DNA of 33,579 bases from the NCBI GenBank assembly GCA_003158875.1, contig PMLK01000023.1:1-33579 (forward strand). The letters run 5' to 3'. Each line of letters opens with the position of its first letter. Within the stretch, counting starts at the first letter, position 1. The DNA is from Chloroflexota bacterium. GTDB taxonomy: Bacteria; Chloroflexota; Limnocylindria; Limnocylindrales; CSP1-4. The position numbers and the translations under genes were made by a program. This document shows positions 1 to 9,300 of the stretch, piece by piece. The notes beneath the pieces are model-generated. The model was not told the origin of the DNA. It was given only the letters and a program-made list of their open reading frames with translations, and ran no database searches.

Positions 1-2528
1 TGGAGCATGTAGTAGCTGATGCCGCTGTACGTCGCGAAGTAGTTGTCGATGAACTCCTTGGCTTCGGCGCGCGAAATGCCGGCTCGCGACGACAGCCCGA
101 AGTCGCTCATACCGTACGCCAGGCCGAAGTTGACCATCTTGGCCATCGACCGCTCGTCGTGCGTGATTTCTTCGGGATCCTTGTGGAGCACTCGGGCGGC
201 GGTTTCGCGGTGGATGTCTGCGCCGCGGGCGAAGGCGTCGCGGAGGTGCTCGTCGCCGGATACGTGGGCGATGATCCGCAGCTCGATCTGGGAGTAGTCC
301 GCGGCGAGGAGCGTCACGTCCGGCTCGCCGGCGACGAAGGCACGTCTGATGCGGCGACCCAGGTCTGACCGGATCGGGATGTTTTGAAGATTCGGGTCCG
401 ATGAGCTGAGCCGTCCGGTCGCAGCCACGGCCTGGTGGAACGTGGTGTGCAGCCGGCCGTCACGATCCGACACGAGCGCCGGCAGGGCTTCGATGTACGT
501 GGAGCGCAGCTTTGAATAGAGCCGCCAGTCAAGCAGCTTGCCGATCATCGGATGGGCCGGCTTGAGTTCCTCGAGCACGGACGCGTCCGTGGAGTAGCCG
601 GTCTTAGTTCGCTTGCCTTTGGGCAGGTTCAACTCGTAGAAGAGGATCTGTTCGAGTTGCTTCGGGGAGCCGAGATTGAACTCGTGGCCTACGTCCTGGT
701 AGATCTCTGACTGGAGCCGCTCCATCTCGGAACTGAATTCCACGTCCAGTGTGGCGAGGGCCTCGAGATCGATGGCGACACCGGCGACCTCCATGTCCGC
801 CAGAACGGGGATCAGCGGCAGCTCGATCTCGCGGAACAACCGATCCAGCCCGACTTCGGCGAGGGCCTTCTCAAGGGGCTCGCGGGCGGCAAGGACCGCC
901 AGGGCGTCCAGGCCGACCCGGACCGCCACCGGTACGTCGGCGGCCGGCGGCAACGTGACGTTCAGCCGCTCCTGCGCCACGTCGGCGATCGTCTGGCTTC
1001 TCAGCGACGCGTTGAGCAGGTACGCGGCGATCTGAGTGTCGAACGCGACGGGCAGTGGCGTGGTTGCGCCTCCGGCCACGTTCGCCACCACGATCGGTTT
1101 GGTTTCGTGACCGACGACCGGCACGCCGGACTTGAGTAGGACGTCGCCGAGCCACCCGACGGCGGCGTGTTCCTCGGCCACGAGAACGCGGCCATCGCCG
1201 CCCGCCAGAGCGAGAGCCTGCGGCAAACCGCGCATCGGGCGCGGGTCGTCCATGACCAGGGCCACGCCCACTTCGGTAAGGGTCGCGAGCCACGCGGCCG
1301 CGTCTGCCGCGTCGGCGTCCGTGGCGTCGAACCTGCCGAGGAGCGTCGGGTCGGCCACGGCGGCGCGAAGGGCCGTTAACGGATCCACGGGCGTCGCGTT
1401 CTGGTCGGCGGGCCGCTTCTCGATCACGTGCGCGGCGACCGGGGCGGGTTCCACCAGGCCACTCGCGGCAAAGTCCATCGTCAGCTGCAGCTGCCCCGGA
1501 TCGGCCGCGGGACGACCGCCCCGCGCCGCCCCGGCCACGCCCCCAACGCCGGTGGTGCTGCCGCGAGCAACTCCCGGGTTGGCTGGCTGCCCGGCCACGC
1601 GCGCTGCCGGAACGGTGCCGGCAGCCGCTCGCAAAGCCTCGGCCGCGTCCATCGCCGACTCGCCGGCAAGCGGCGGCAATCTGTCGATGAGCGTCCGGAA
1701 CTCGAACTCGCGGAAGAGACGCACGACTTCGGCCCGGTCGTAGTCCGTCAGGCGGCTCGCCTCCAGGTCGAGTTCGATCGGCAAGTCGCGAACGATGCGG
1801 CTGAGTTCGCGGCTCCGGTAGACCTGCTCACGGGCTTCGACCAGCTTCCAGCGCAGCTTCTCGGGCTTCACCTCGGCAAGCCGCTCGTAGATGCCCTCGA
1901 GCGTGCCGAACTCGCCGACGAGTTTCGCCGCGGTCTTCTCGCCGACCCCGGGGATGCCGGGGATGTTGTCGCTTGGGTCGCCCTTCAGGGCCTTGTAGTC
2001 GATCATCTGGTCGGGGCGCAGGTCGAAGCGCTCGCGGATCTTGTCGGGGGTGTAGTAGACCGTCGAATCCACGCCCTGCCGCGTCGTCATAAGGCGCGTC
2101 GTCTCCGTCACGATCTGGAGCATGTCCAGGTCGCCGGTCACAACGGTCGTGTCGATTCCCCGAGCGTCCATGTCGCGGGTGATCGTGCCGATGACGTCGT
2201 CAGCCTCGTAGCCCGCCATCTCGTAGACGGGGATCCCGAGCGCGGCTACGACTTCCCGAACTTTGGGGAATTGGGCTCGCAGCTCGTCCGGCATAGGCGT
2301 GCGAGTGGCTTTGTACTCGGCGAATTGCTCGTGGCGGAAAGTGGGCCCGGGGAGGTCGAAGCAGGCGGCGACGTATTCCGGACGGACGTCCTGGATACCG
2401 CGGAGCAGGATGCTGCAGAAGCCGAAGACGGCATTCACCAGCTCGCCTTTGCTGGTGGTCAGCGGCGGCAGCGCATGGAAGCCACGGTAGATGAGGCCGT
2501 TGCTGTCGAGCAGCATGAGGCGGGGCAT
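1..2528 (-). CDS. polA: DNA polymerase I, 3' end cut by window edge
   Basis: This enzyme fills gaps and removes primers in lagging-strand synthesis and excision repair. About 842 codons are present. The N-terminus begins MPRLMLLDSNGLIYRGFHAL and is followed by the 5'-3' exonuclease domain, with YEADDVIGT and the helix-hairpin-helix region GDPSDNIPGIPGVGEKTA. The middle 3'-5' exonuclease-like domain lacks the DxE metal-binding motif (VALVMDDP stands there), so it is probably inactive, as in many bacterial PolA proteins. Polymerase motif A (AADYSQIELRI, near 270-305) and motif B (KMVNFGLAYG) are present. Motif C and the last roughly 100 residues lie outside the window. An Ala/Gly/Pro-rich linker sits between the exonuclease and middle domains. 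The ATG at 2528 has GAGG about 8 bases upstream. The reading frame is unbroken from that start through motif A to base 1. A TAGACT -10-like hexamer (2578-2583) lies upstream. Confidence 0.96.
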   Translation of the reverse strand, partial: MPRLMLLDSNGLIYRGFHALPPLTTSKGELVNAVFGFCSILLRGIQDVRPEYVAACFDLPGPTFRHEQFAEYKATRTPMPDELRAQFPKVREVVAALGIPVYEMAGYEADDVIGTITRDMDARGIDTTVVTGDLDMLQIVTETTRLMTTRQGVDSTVYYTPDKIRERFDLRPDQMIDYKALKGDPSDNIPGIPGVGEKTAAKLVGEFGTLEGIYERLAEVKPEKLRWKLVEAREQVYRSRELSRIVRDLPIELDLEASRLTDYDRAEVVRLFREFEFRTLIDRLPPLAGESAMDAAEALRAAAGTVPAARVAGQPANPGVARGSTTGVGGVAGAARGGRPAADPGQLQLTMDFAASGLVEPAPVAAHVIEKRPADQNATPVDPLTALRAAVADPTLLGRFDATDADAADAAAWLATLTEVGVALVMDDPRPMRGLPQALALAGGDGRVLVAEEHAAVGWLGDVLLKSGVPVVGHETKPIVVANVAGGATTPLPVAFDTQIAAYLLNASLRSQTIADVAQERLNVTLPPAADVPVAVRVGLDALAVLAAREPLEKALAEVGLDRLFREIELPLIPVLADMEVAGVAIDLEALATLDVEFSSEMERLQSEIYQDVGHEFNLGSPKQLEQILFYELNLPKGKRTKTGYSTDASVLEELKPAHPMIGKLLDWRLYSKLRSTYIEALPALVSDRDGRLHTTFHQAVAATGRLSSSDPNLQNIPIRSDLGRRIRRAFVAGEPDVTLLAADYSQIELRIIAHVSGDEHLRDAFARGADIHRETAARVLHKDPEEITHDERSMAKMVNFGLAYGMSDFGLSSRAGISRAEAKEFIDNYFATYSGISYYML

Positions 2529-2641
2529 TTGGGCCTCGATCGATACTTCCCCGGCGGGGGCATGGGCCGGCCAGTCAAGTCTACCTGTCGACGCCGGGCC
2601 CAGCGAGCGCAGCGCCGACGCGAGTCGGGCGGTGGGAACGC

Positions 2642-3451
2642 TTAGCGGTTCTGGCGGCGGCGAATCCGGGTCAACGCTGTCGGCAACAGAAGAGTGGCGA
2701 GCCCGACCGCGAACAGAGCGGCGAACCCAATCAGCCACAGCATTCGCGAGTCCATGCCGGTCACAGGCGAAGTGTCCGGCTGGGACGCCGTGCCGCCTTG
2801 GGCTGCCCCACCCGCGCCGTCGCCGTAAGCCGGGTTCGCAACAGCGATCGGAGCCGACGACGGCGCAGCCGGCGGCGTCCCCACTTGTTTGCCACCGGAT
2901 CCGTTGAGGGTGTCGGCGACGGAACTCTGGGCCCCAACCATGGAACCTGTTGTTGCCGCAGGCATAGCCGGTGAGGCCGCCGCAAAGCCCACGTTCGAGC
3001 CGTCCGCGGCGGGAACCTGAGGAGCGGCCGCCAGCCCGCTCAAGCTCTCCGGTGCAGCGGCATTGGATTGGTCGAGCGTGGCCGCGCCGCCGCCCACAAC
3101 CGACAGAGCGCTCATCAGAACCACGCCCGCCAGGCCGAGCGCCGCGAGTGCTCCGCCCAGTGAACGGCGCAACCCGAACCAGGCCCGACCGGCGCCGTCG
3201 CGCCCGCCGTTCAACCGGGCGGCATCCGCCTCGGTCAGGGCAAAGTCACGCGGCCTGGCCGGAACAGGCATAGCCACCGTCGCGGCGGCGATTGAACCCA
3301 TGTCGGCGAACAAGCCGGCGCACTCGGCACAGTCCGCCATACGGTCCAGCGCGCGGGCCCGCTCCGACTCGTCGACGTCACCACCGAAGAGCCGCACGAT
3401 CAGCATCTGGTCGTGGCGCAAGTGTGTCGCGGGAGTGGTTCGATCCATCAC
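2642..3451 (-). CDS. Membrane anti-sigma factor with degenerate zinc finger
   Basis: The gene directly follows the ECF sigma factor, with 15 bases between them, so it is most likely its anti-sigma factor. It encodes 269 residues. The N-terminal 60 residues resemble a ZAS-type anti-sigma domain: His13, then Cys41-x2-Cys44. The His normally four residues before the first Cys is replaced by Arg37, so zinc binding may be altered or lost. Hydrophobic segments at about 97-120 and 237-258 suggest two membrane passes, joined by about 115 Ala/Ser/Pro/Gly-rich residues that are probably extracytoplasmic. A short basic tail (RIRRRQNR) ends the protein. Two-pass topology is unusual, since most such factors cross once. 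The start is ATGATG, with GAGG about 8 bases upstream of 3451; either ATG could be used. Position and domain layout support the call, and no substrate signal can be inferred. Confidence 0.8.
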   Translation of the reverse strand: MMDRTTPATHLRHDQMLIVRLFGGDVDESERARALDRMADCAECAGLFADMGSIAAATVAMPVPARPRDFALTEADAARLNGGRDGAGRAWFGLRRSLGGALAALGLAGVVLMSALSVVGGGAATLDQSNAAAPESLSGLAAAPQVPAADGSNVGFAAASPAMPAATTGSMVGAQSSVADTLNGSGGKQVGTPPAAPSSAPIAVANPAYGDGAGGAAQGGTASQPDTSPVTGMDSRMLWLIGFAALFAVGLATLLLPTALTRIRRRQNR

Positions 3452-3466
3452 GATCCTCAGACGGTC

Positions 3467-4027
3467 TCAGCCACGAAACAGTTCCCGATTGCCGGCGAGA
3501 GCGTTGCGCAACGCGAGCCGGCCTCGGTGAATGCGCGACTTCACAGTTCCAACCTCCACATGCACGATCTCAGCAATCTCGGAGTACCCGTAGCCCTCGA
3601 CGTCGAACAGGACGATGCAGCTCCGCTGTTCTACGGGCAAATCGGCCAGTGCCCTTGCCAGAGCCTTCGTCCGCTCCCCTGCCAGAACGCGGCTTTCGGG
3701 CTCTTCCTCCGGCTGGGTCGGGGGCTGCCAACTGTCATCCTCGAACTCCGGGTAGGGCTGACTGGGGCGGCGGCGGCGGGAACGCTGCAGGTCCATAGCC
3801 CCGTTGACGGCGATGCGGCCGAGCCAGCCGCGGACGCTTCCACCCCGGAACGAGGCCAGGTTCTTGTAGGCGCTAAAGAACGCTTCCTGCACGACGTCGG
3901 CTGCCTGATCCCGGTCCGGGACCAGTCTATATACGAGTCCGAAGAGGTGGTCCTGGTGACGAGACACCAGCTCGTTGAAGGCCTCGAGACGGCCGCCGCG
4001 AGCCTCCTCGATCAGGGCGAGGTCCAT
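3467..4027 (-). CDS. ECF-type RNA polymerase sigma factor (RpoE-like)
   Basis: This 186-residue sigma-70 family factor has only regions 2 and 4. Region 2 includes DVVQEAFFSAYKNLASF, and region 4 contains LPVEQRSCIVLFDVEGYGY followed by the helix-turn-helix stretch ending GTVKSRIHRGR. An acidic, proline-rich linker joins the two. It should direct RNA polymerase to a stress or envelope regulon and be held inactive by the membrane protein encoded just downstream. The open frame runs up to 4318, but the upstream part lies antisense to the tRNA-Leu gene and reads as low-complexity Arg/Pro/Ala, so it is not coding. The ATG at 4027 (MDLALIEEARGG) matches where the family normally begins but has no clear Shine-Dalgarno sequence. 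GTG at 4099 or 4111 are possible alternatives. A -10-like TATCCT lies at 4158-4163. Confidence 0.93.
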   Translation of the reverse strand: MDLALIEEARGGRLEAFNELVSRHQDHLFGLVYRLVPDRDQAADVVQEAFFSAYKNLASFRGGSVRGWLGRIAVNGAMDLQRSRRRRPSQPYPEFEDDSWQPPTQPEEEPESRVLAGERTKALARALADLPVEQRSCIVLFDVEGYGYSEIAEIVHVEVGTVKSRIHRGRLALRNALAGNRELFRG

Positions 4028-4262
4028 GGTCTGGCCGAGCGCATCGGCGCCGGGCCGATCGTCCGCTCTGGCCCCGGTTGAGACTCTTCCGTCAGCCACT
4101 CTCTCGTCCACGATCGCATAGTCAGGACTGGGCGCGCGGATGGCCCGCGGCGGCGCGAGGATAGCATGGCGGCCGCCACGATCACTGGACTTACGCCCAC
4201 CCGGCGACGCCCGTCGCTCGGCTGGGTTCCGCGCCGGGGCCACCGGGTGGCGCCGGAGGCTG

Positions 4263-4268
4263 TACCAT
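4263..4268 (+). promoter_or_regulatory. Candidate -10 element for tRNA-Leu
   Basis: TACCAT lies 13 bases before the mature 5' end of the tRNA, which would place transcription start about 7 bases before it. No TTGACA-like -35 is visible at the normal spacing. Confidence 0.4.
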
Positions 4269-4281
4269 GCGCGCCGGACCT

Positions 4282-4368
4282 GCCGACGTGGCGGAACTGG
4301 CATACGCGCTCGACTCAAAATCGAGTGGCCGTGAGGTCATGCGGGTTCAACTCCCGCCGTCGGCACCA
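4282..4368 (+). tRNA. tRNA-Leu (anticodon CAA)
   Basis: This is an 87-base class II tRNA. Acceptor arms GCCGACG (4282-4288) and CGTCGGC (4358-4364) pair perfectly, followed by discriminator A and an encoded CCA end (4366-4368). The anticodon stem CTCGA/TCGAG closes the loop CTCAAAA, with anticodon CAA at 4316-4318 reading UUG. A long variable arm and a standard T-loop (GGTTCAACTCC) fit tRNA-Leu. It stands alone, divergent from the sigma factor gene and convergent with the LCP gene. Confidence 0.97.
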
Positions 4369-4415
4369 CTTCCCGATTTCAAACGACCAGGACCGCACGT
4401 GTGGTCCTCGGCCGT

Positions 4416-6173
4416 CTAGCAGCTGAAGCCGCTGCCGCCGCTGCCGCCGCTGCCGCCGCTGGCCGGTACGGCGTTGTCCAGACTGTGCGCTACGAGGCTC
4501 TTTGCCTTGGCCCACAGCGCCGGCGTGAAGTAGACCTGGCTGCCCCTGACCCCAAGCGTCGCGGGATCCAGGTTCACCGTCGCAACGTTGTTGCCCAGGA
4601 TGTGCTGAGCCAGTCCGGCCCACTGGCCCGCGTCTGCGAGTGGCATGTTGGTCGATACGGCGTTGCCCAGGCTGTTGATCAGGTCCGGGACCTTGGGCAG
4701 GATCGTGCACGGATCGAGACTGGATCGCAGCGACTTGAGGACCAGTTGCTGCCGCTTGATGCGGTCGAAGTCGGTCGTGTAGATGCGGGTTCGGGCATAG
4801 GCGAGGGCCCAGTCGCCGTCCATATGTTGCTTTCCGGCCTTGATCAAGAAACCGATGTCGTAGCCATTCGGCGACGAGTAGGTGATCGTCTGCATCCCGT
4901 TCGAGTTCTTGGCGTCGGCGACCATCTGCTGCGGGATCGAGCCGTTTGCCTCCGGAACCCCGTACCCGTCATGCGGCGGGTTCAGCGCGCATACCCGGTA
5001 TTTCGATTCCCACGTTCCCGCCGGACCGCACGGCTTGTCGTAGACCTGAGTCGGGACGGTGATGTCGATGCCCCCGAGGGCGTTGATGAGACCCACCAGG
5101 CCCATCAGATTGATCATCACGTAGCCGTCGATGTTCAGGCCGGTGAGCGTCTCGATGGCCTGCTCAGTGGCAGTGATGGCCCGGGCATAAGTCTGGTCGT
5201 TACCCTGAGCGTCTTTGCCCTGCAGGAAGGGGTAATAGCTCGGATGGTTCCAGCCCGCATCGTTGGCCAGCCAGTTGAGCATGTAGGGCCACGTGCCGCC
5301 CGAGCAACCGTTCTGGGCCTTGGCATAGTGCGCGGCCACAGCCTGCGGCAGAGGAACGCACATCGTGTTGCGCGGAATGCCGATCATCGCGGCCTTGCCC
5401 GTCTTGATGTCCAGATGAAGCACGATCATCGAGTCAGGCCGCAAGCCGGAATTTCGGCTCCCGCCGTTGCCGCTATCGATGCCTAGCAGCAGGACGTTTA
5501 GCTGGCCGTCGGCGGCCCAGTTGCCCGAGTCCGGGGTCGTGATGATATTTGGCAGCTTGCTGATGTCGAATGAACCACCCGGGCCCTGAGAGGCGCCCGG
5601 ACTGGAGGTGTCTCCCGGGTCGTCGGTTACTAGGGAGATGTTGGCATCGTCGCTGGTGATCGGGATCGTCTCGCCCGGCTGGAGCGTGCCGGTCACCCAA
5701 CACGGCGTAAGGGCGGTGATGCAGTTGATGGTGTGCTGGAAGTCCATGTCCATCGAAGCCACTCCGGCGTGAACGGCGACCGTGCTGGACAGGATCAGTC
5801 CCACACCCAAGACAGCGGCCACAGTTGTGGGGACTCGCTTGCGGCGTCTCTGGCGCGGATCGGCGCCGGAGTATCCCGCGGCGATAAAGGCGTCGACGAC
5901 GGCCCATAGGTGGTATATGAGGGCTGCGATGTCGACGATCAGAAGGCTGGTCAACCAGCCCGGATCCACGGCCGAGCCGAAGATCGCGCTGCGGTCGAAG
6001 ATGGCGATGAGCAGGAAGGCCCCGACAACCGAGAGCGCGGGTATCGCGACGATGGCAGCACGGCTGCGCTGTCCGGCGGCCGCTTGACCGAGTCCGGGAA
6101 AAATCGCAGAGAGCAGGGCCGCCCCGACAGGCCGCTTGAACCACATCTGGAGCATCGCCATGAACTGCTGCAT
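4416..6173 (-). CDS. LytR-CpsA-Psr (LCP) family cell-wall glycopolymer transferase
   Basis: LCP proteins attach undecaprenyl-linked glycopolymers to peptidoglycan or similar acceptors on the outer face of the membrane. The product has 585 residues. Hydrophobic segments at about 16-35, 39-58, 74-100 and 114-137 make the N-terminus multi-pass, where classical LCP proteins have one anchor. The LCP core starts near residue 225 (LNVLLLGIDS) with the expected Arg/Asp set: RPDSMIVLHLD (245-255), IPRNT (267-), and later YARTRIYTTDFDRIKRQQ. The C-terminus ends in a short Gly-Gly-Ser repeat and FSC. The ATG at 6173 has AGGGAG about 10 bases upstream. It lies downstream of dnaE on the same strand but has its own candidate promoter. 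No glycopolymer synthesis genes adjoin it, so the substrate is unknown. Confidence 0.93.
   Translation of the reverse strand: MQQFMAMLQMWFKRPVGAALLSAIFPGLGQAAAGQRSRAAIVAIPALSVVGAFLLIAIFDRSAIFGSAVDPGWLTSLLIVDIAALIYHLWAVVDAFIAAGYSGADPRQRRRKRVPTTVAAVLGVGLILSSTVAVHAGVASMDMDFQHTINCITALTPCWVTGTLQPGETIPITSDDANISLVTDDPGDTSSPGASQGPGGSFDISKLPNIITTPDSGNWAADGQLNVLLLGIDSGNGGSRNSGLRPDSMIVLHLDIKTGKAAMIGIPRNTMCVPLPQAVAAHYAKAQNGCSGGTWPYMLNWLANDAGWNHPSYYPFLQGKDAQGNDQTYARAITATEQAIETLTGLNIDGYVMINLMGLVGLINALGGIDITVPTQVYDKPCGPAGTWESKYRVCALNPPHDGYGVPEANGSIPQQMVADAKNSNGMQTITYSSPNGYDIGFLIKAGKQHMDGDWALAYARTRIYTTDFDRIKRQQLVLKSLRSSLDPCTILPKVPDLINSLGNAVSTNMPLADAGQWAGLAQHILGNNVATVNLDPATLGVRGSQVYFTPALWAKAKSLVAHSLDNAVPASGGSGGSGGSGFSC
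4428..4460. repeat. 9-base tandem repeat encoding Gly-Gly-Ser
   Basis: GCCGCCGCT is repeated three times in tandem, with a partial fourth copy. It encodes the GGS tail at the C-terminus of the LCP protein. Such a tract could vary in copy number between strains without shifting the frame. Confidence 0.9.
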
Positions 6174-6240
6174 TCGGTGAAGTCTCCCTTGCCCCTGCGG
6201 GTCGGCCGAGCGGCCGCAATAGGTCGCCCGACGGTTCGGA

Positions 6241-6246
6241 ATTGTA
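6241..6246 (-). promoter_or_regulatory. Candidate -10 element for the LCP gene
   Basis: The minus strand reads TACAAT, about 67 bases upstream of the LCP ATG, giving a predicted leader of roughly 60 bases that includes the AGGGAG ribosome site. It lies in the 181-base gap after dnaE. No good -35 is visible. Confidence 0.4.
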
Positions 6247-6354
6247 CCGGAACCACCCTAAACCCACTCCCTGAGAGACGCTTCCACGAGTGAAATGCGC
6301 CGCTCATCAGCCTAAGGAGTGGCTAAGAAGGCTTCATGTTCCGCCCGGCGTAGC

Positions 6355-9300
6355 TCAACTCGCCGCCCCGACCTCGAGTCTCACGAGGCCCTCGCCAAGC
6401 CTGCGTCTAACGTCGGCGAGCAGCTCGGCGTCGTAGGCGACACCGTCGCGCAACTCCATCGGCAGGGTCGAGCCACGTTCGGCGGGCAGGTGGAGGACAA
6501 CCCGCGTGGCACCGGGTCGGGACTTGAAGACGGCGCGCAGCTCCTCCATGGCGGTGACTATTCGGCTCGTGTCGGCGCCGCGCGTGAACCTCACATTCAG
6601 CACGCCCGACGCCGGAGCCTCGATCGGATCGGTCGGTGTCGCAGCGGTGCGAACGGCCGAAGCCACGGCCTCCTCAGGCAGCGCCGACTCCTCTCGCTCC
6701 GGCGCGAACGTCGCGAAATCGTCCGGAGCGGGAGCGGCCGAGATCGGTGCTCGCGGCGACAGCATGGCCGGCGAGCCCGAGGTTCGCGGCGCGGGCAGTG
6801 TCGCGGGCCAGGGCTCCACTCCCCCGCCTCGCAGCGGCGAGACCCTTGTTCGAGACGTTGGCGGAGTTGGATGTGAAGCCTCCGCAGATGCCGTCGCCGC
6901 TGCCGTTTGAGCGGCCACGGGCGGCACAACGGGCGCGGCCACGGGCGGCGCAGGGACCACGGGCGCCGCGGGACGCGACTGGCCGCCGCCGTTGCCATTG
7001 CCGCCGCTATTGCCATTGCCGTTGCCCCAGCGTCGGTTGCCGCGCTGCCTGTCGCCGGCCGCCACTTCCTGGGCGATCGCCGAAGGCCCACGGACGACGG
7101 CGTCCTCCCAGACCCACACACCGTCCGCCAGCAGCGAAGACTCCTCGCCGCGGTGATCGACCCGCCCGGCAATGAGCAGAATCGCGCCGTCGCTGAAGGT
7201 GCCGCCGCTCGTGGCGTACATGCGCGGGAAGACCACCACTTCGAGCGTCCCCTGCAGGTCCTCGACCGTCGCGACGGCCATCGTTTCCTTGTTGCGCGTC
7301 GTGACCGTGCGGATGCCCGTCACGATCCCGCCGATTACGACTCGCTGCCCTTCGAGGGACTCGTCCTTGAGGTCGCCCGAGTAGACCGGGTTGAACGTGG
7401 CCATCTGTTCGGCAATCGAGCCGAGCGGATGCTCGGACAGGTAGAGCCCCATGAGTTCCTTTTCCCAGCGCAACCGTTCGCGTGACGGGGCCTCGGCAAC
7501 CTCCGGGAGCGGCCTCTCGAGACCGGCCGCATCGTCGTCGCCGCCCATGTCGAAGAGCGATGTCTGACCGCTGACTCGGTCCCGCTGCACGGCCTGCCCG
7601 GCGGCCATGGCGTCGTCAAGGGCCGCGAGCAGCTGAGCGGGATGGCCGAAGCGATTCATCGCCCCGACCTTGATGAGCGACTCCATGACGCGCCGATTGC
7701 CGAGGCGCAGGTCCACGCGCGAGCAGAAGTCGGCAAGGGAGTGGAACGGTCCGTCGGCCTGGCGGCAGTCGATGATCGACTGGATGGCGCCCTCTCCGAC
7801 GTTCTTGACCGCGAGGAGCCCGAAGCGGATGGCGTCGCCTTCGACCGTGAATTCGATGAACGAACTGTCAACGTCGGGCGGCCGAACTTCAAAACCCAGC
7901 CGGCGGCATTCGGCCACGGCGGCGGCAACCTTTTCTTCGTTGTCCCGGAAGGCGGTCAGCACCGAAGTCATGTATTCGACGGTGTAGTTGGCCTTCAAGT
8001 ACGCGGTCTGGTAAGCGATCAGACCGTAGCAGGTGGCATGGGCTTTGTTGAAGCCGTAGCGCTCGAACGGCTGGAAGGCATCGAAGACGGCGTCGATGAC
8101 CTGCGGCGTCACGCCTCGCTCGGCAGCCTGGCGGACGAACTTGCCGCGCATCTCGTCCATGAGCGCCTTCTTCTTCTTGCGGATCGCCCAGCCGAGCGTG
8201 TCGGCCTCCGCTCCCGTGAACCCGGCCAGCGCCTGCGAGGCGGACATGATGTCCTCCTGGTAGACGAAGACGCCGTACGTTCGGTTGAGGTAGGGCTCGA
8301 GCAGGGGGTGCAGGTACGTGACCTTTTCCCGACCGTGCTTGCGGGCGATGTAGGTTGGGATGTTGTCCATCGGACCCGGCCGGTAGAGCGCGACCATGGC
8401 TGCCAGGTCGAATACGGTCGTGGGTTGCAGCTCGCGAATGTAGCGACGCATGCCCGCGGACTCGAGCTGGAAGACGCCCGTAGTCTCGCCTTCGGCAAGG
8501 AGGGCGAACGTCTTGGAGTCGTCGAGCGGGATCCGCTCGAGATCTATCTCTTCTCCACGCTCCTGGCGGATGAGGTCGACGGCCTGGCGCAGGATGGTCA
8601 GGTTCGAAAGGCCGAGGAAGTCGAACTTGAGCAGGCCCAGCGCCTCGACGCCGTGCATCTCGTACTGGGTCATGACCCCGTCGGAGTTCGTGGCCTTCTG
8701 GAGAGGCATCAGCTCCGTGAGCGGTTCGCGGCTGATCACGACCCCGGCCGCATGCGTGGAGGCGTTGCGAGCGACGCCTTCGAGATGCCGGGCGAAGTCG
8801 ATCACGCGCCGGACGGCGGGCTCGTTGGCGACCATCTCTTTGAGCGGCGGGCTTGTCTCGATCGCTTCGTCGAGCTTTATGCCGAGCTGGTTCGGGACCG
8901 CTTTCGCGATTCGATCGCCTTCGCCGTAGCTCATTCCTACGACCCGGGCCACGTCTCTGATCGCCGCTTTGGCGAGCATCGTGCCGAAGGTGATGATCTG
9001 GGCCACGTGATCCGAGCCGTACTTGCGGCTGACGTAGTTGATGACCTCTTCTCGACGTCCATCCTCGAAGTCGACGTCGATATCCGGCATCGTGACCCGG
9101 TCCGGATTGAGGAATCGCTCGAACGGCAGCTGGTAGTGGATCGGGTCTACCGGAGTGATGCCGAGGGTGTAGGTGACGATCGATCCGGGCGCGGACCCGC
9201 GGACGGTGATCGCGATGCGCTGGTCGCGGGCGAACTGAGTGAAGTCGGCGACGATCAGGAAGTAGCCGGCGTAGCCCATGCGACAGATGATGTCGAGCTC

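Noticed and set aside
1428-2645. 405-codon plus-strand open frame opposite polA
   Set aside because: It lies antisense to a clear polA reading frame, its translation shows no recognisable domain, and long antisense frames are common in high-GC genes.
4028-4318. N-terminal extension of the sigma factor open frame
   Set aside because: Its far end runs antisense through the tRNA-Leu gene, it is low-complexity Arg/Pro/Ala, and the family normally begins near the ATG at 4027.
6340-6375. tRNA-like text (GGCGTAGCTCAA) near the dnaE stop
   Set aside because: It resembles a tRNA D-arm, but no matching acceptor, anticodon or T-arm follows, and the bases are the dnaE C-terminus.
6905-7030. GC-rich short repeats that could suggest a repeat array
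   Set aside because: They encode the Gly/Asn/Ala/Pro-rich DnaE linker in frame, with irregular units and no spacers, so they are not a CRISPR or mobile element.
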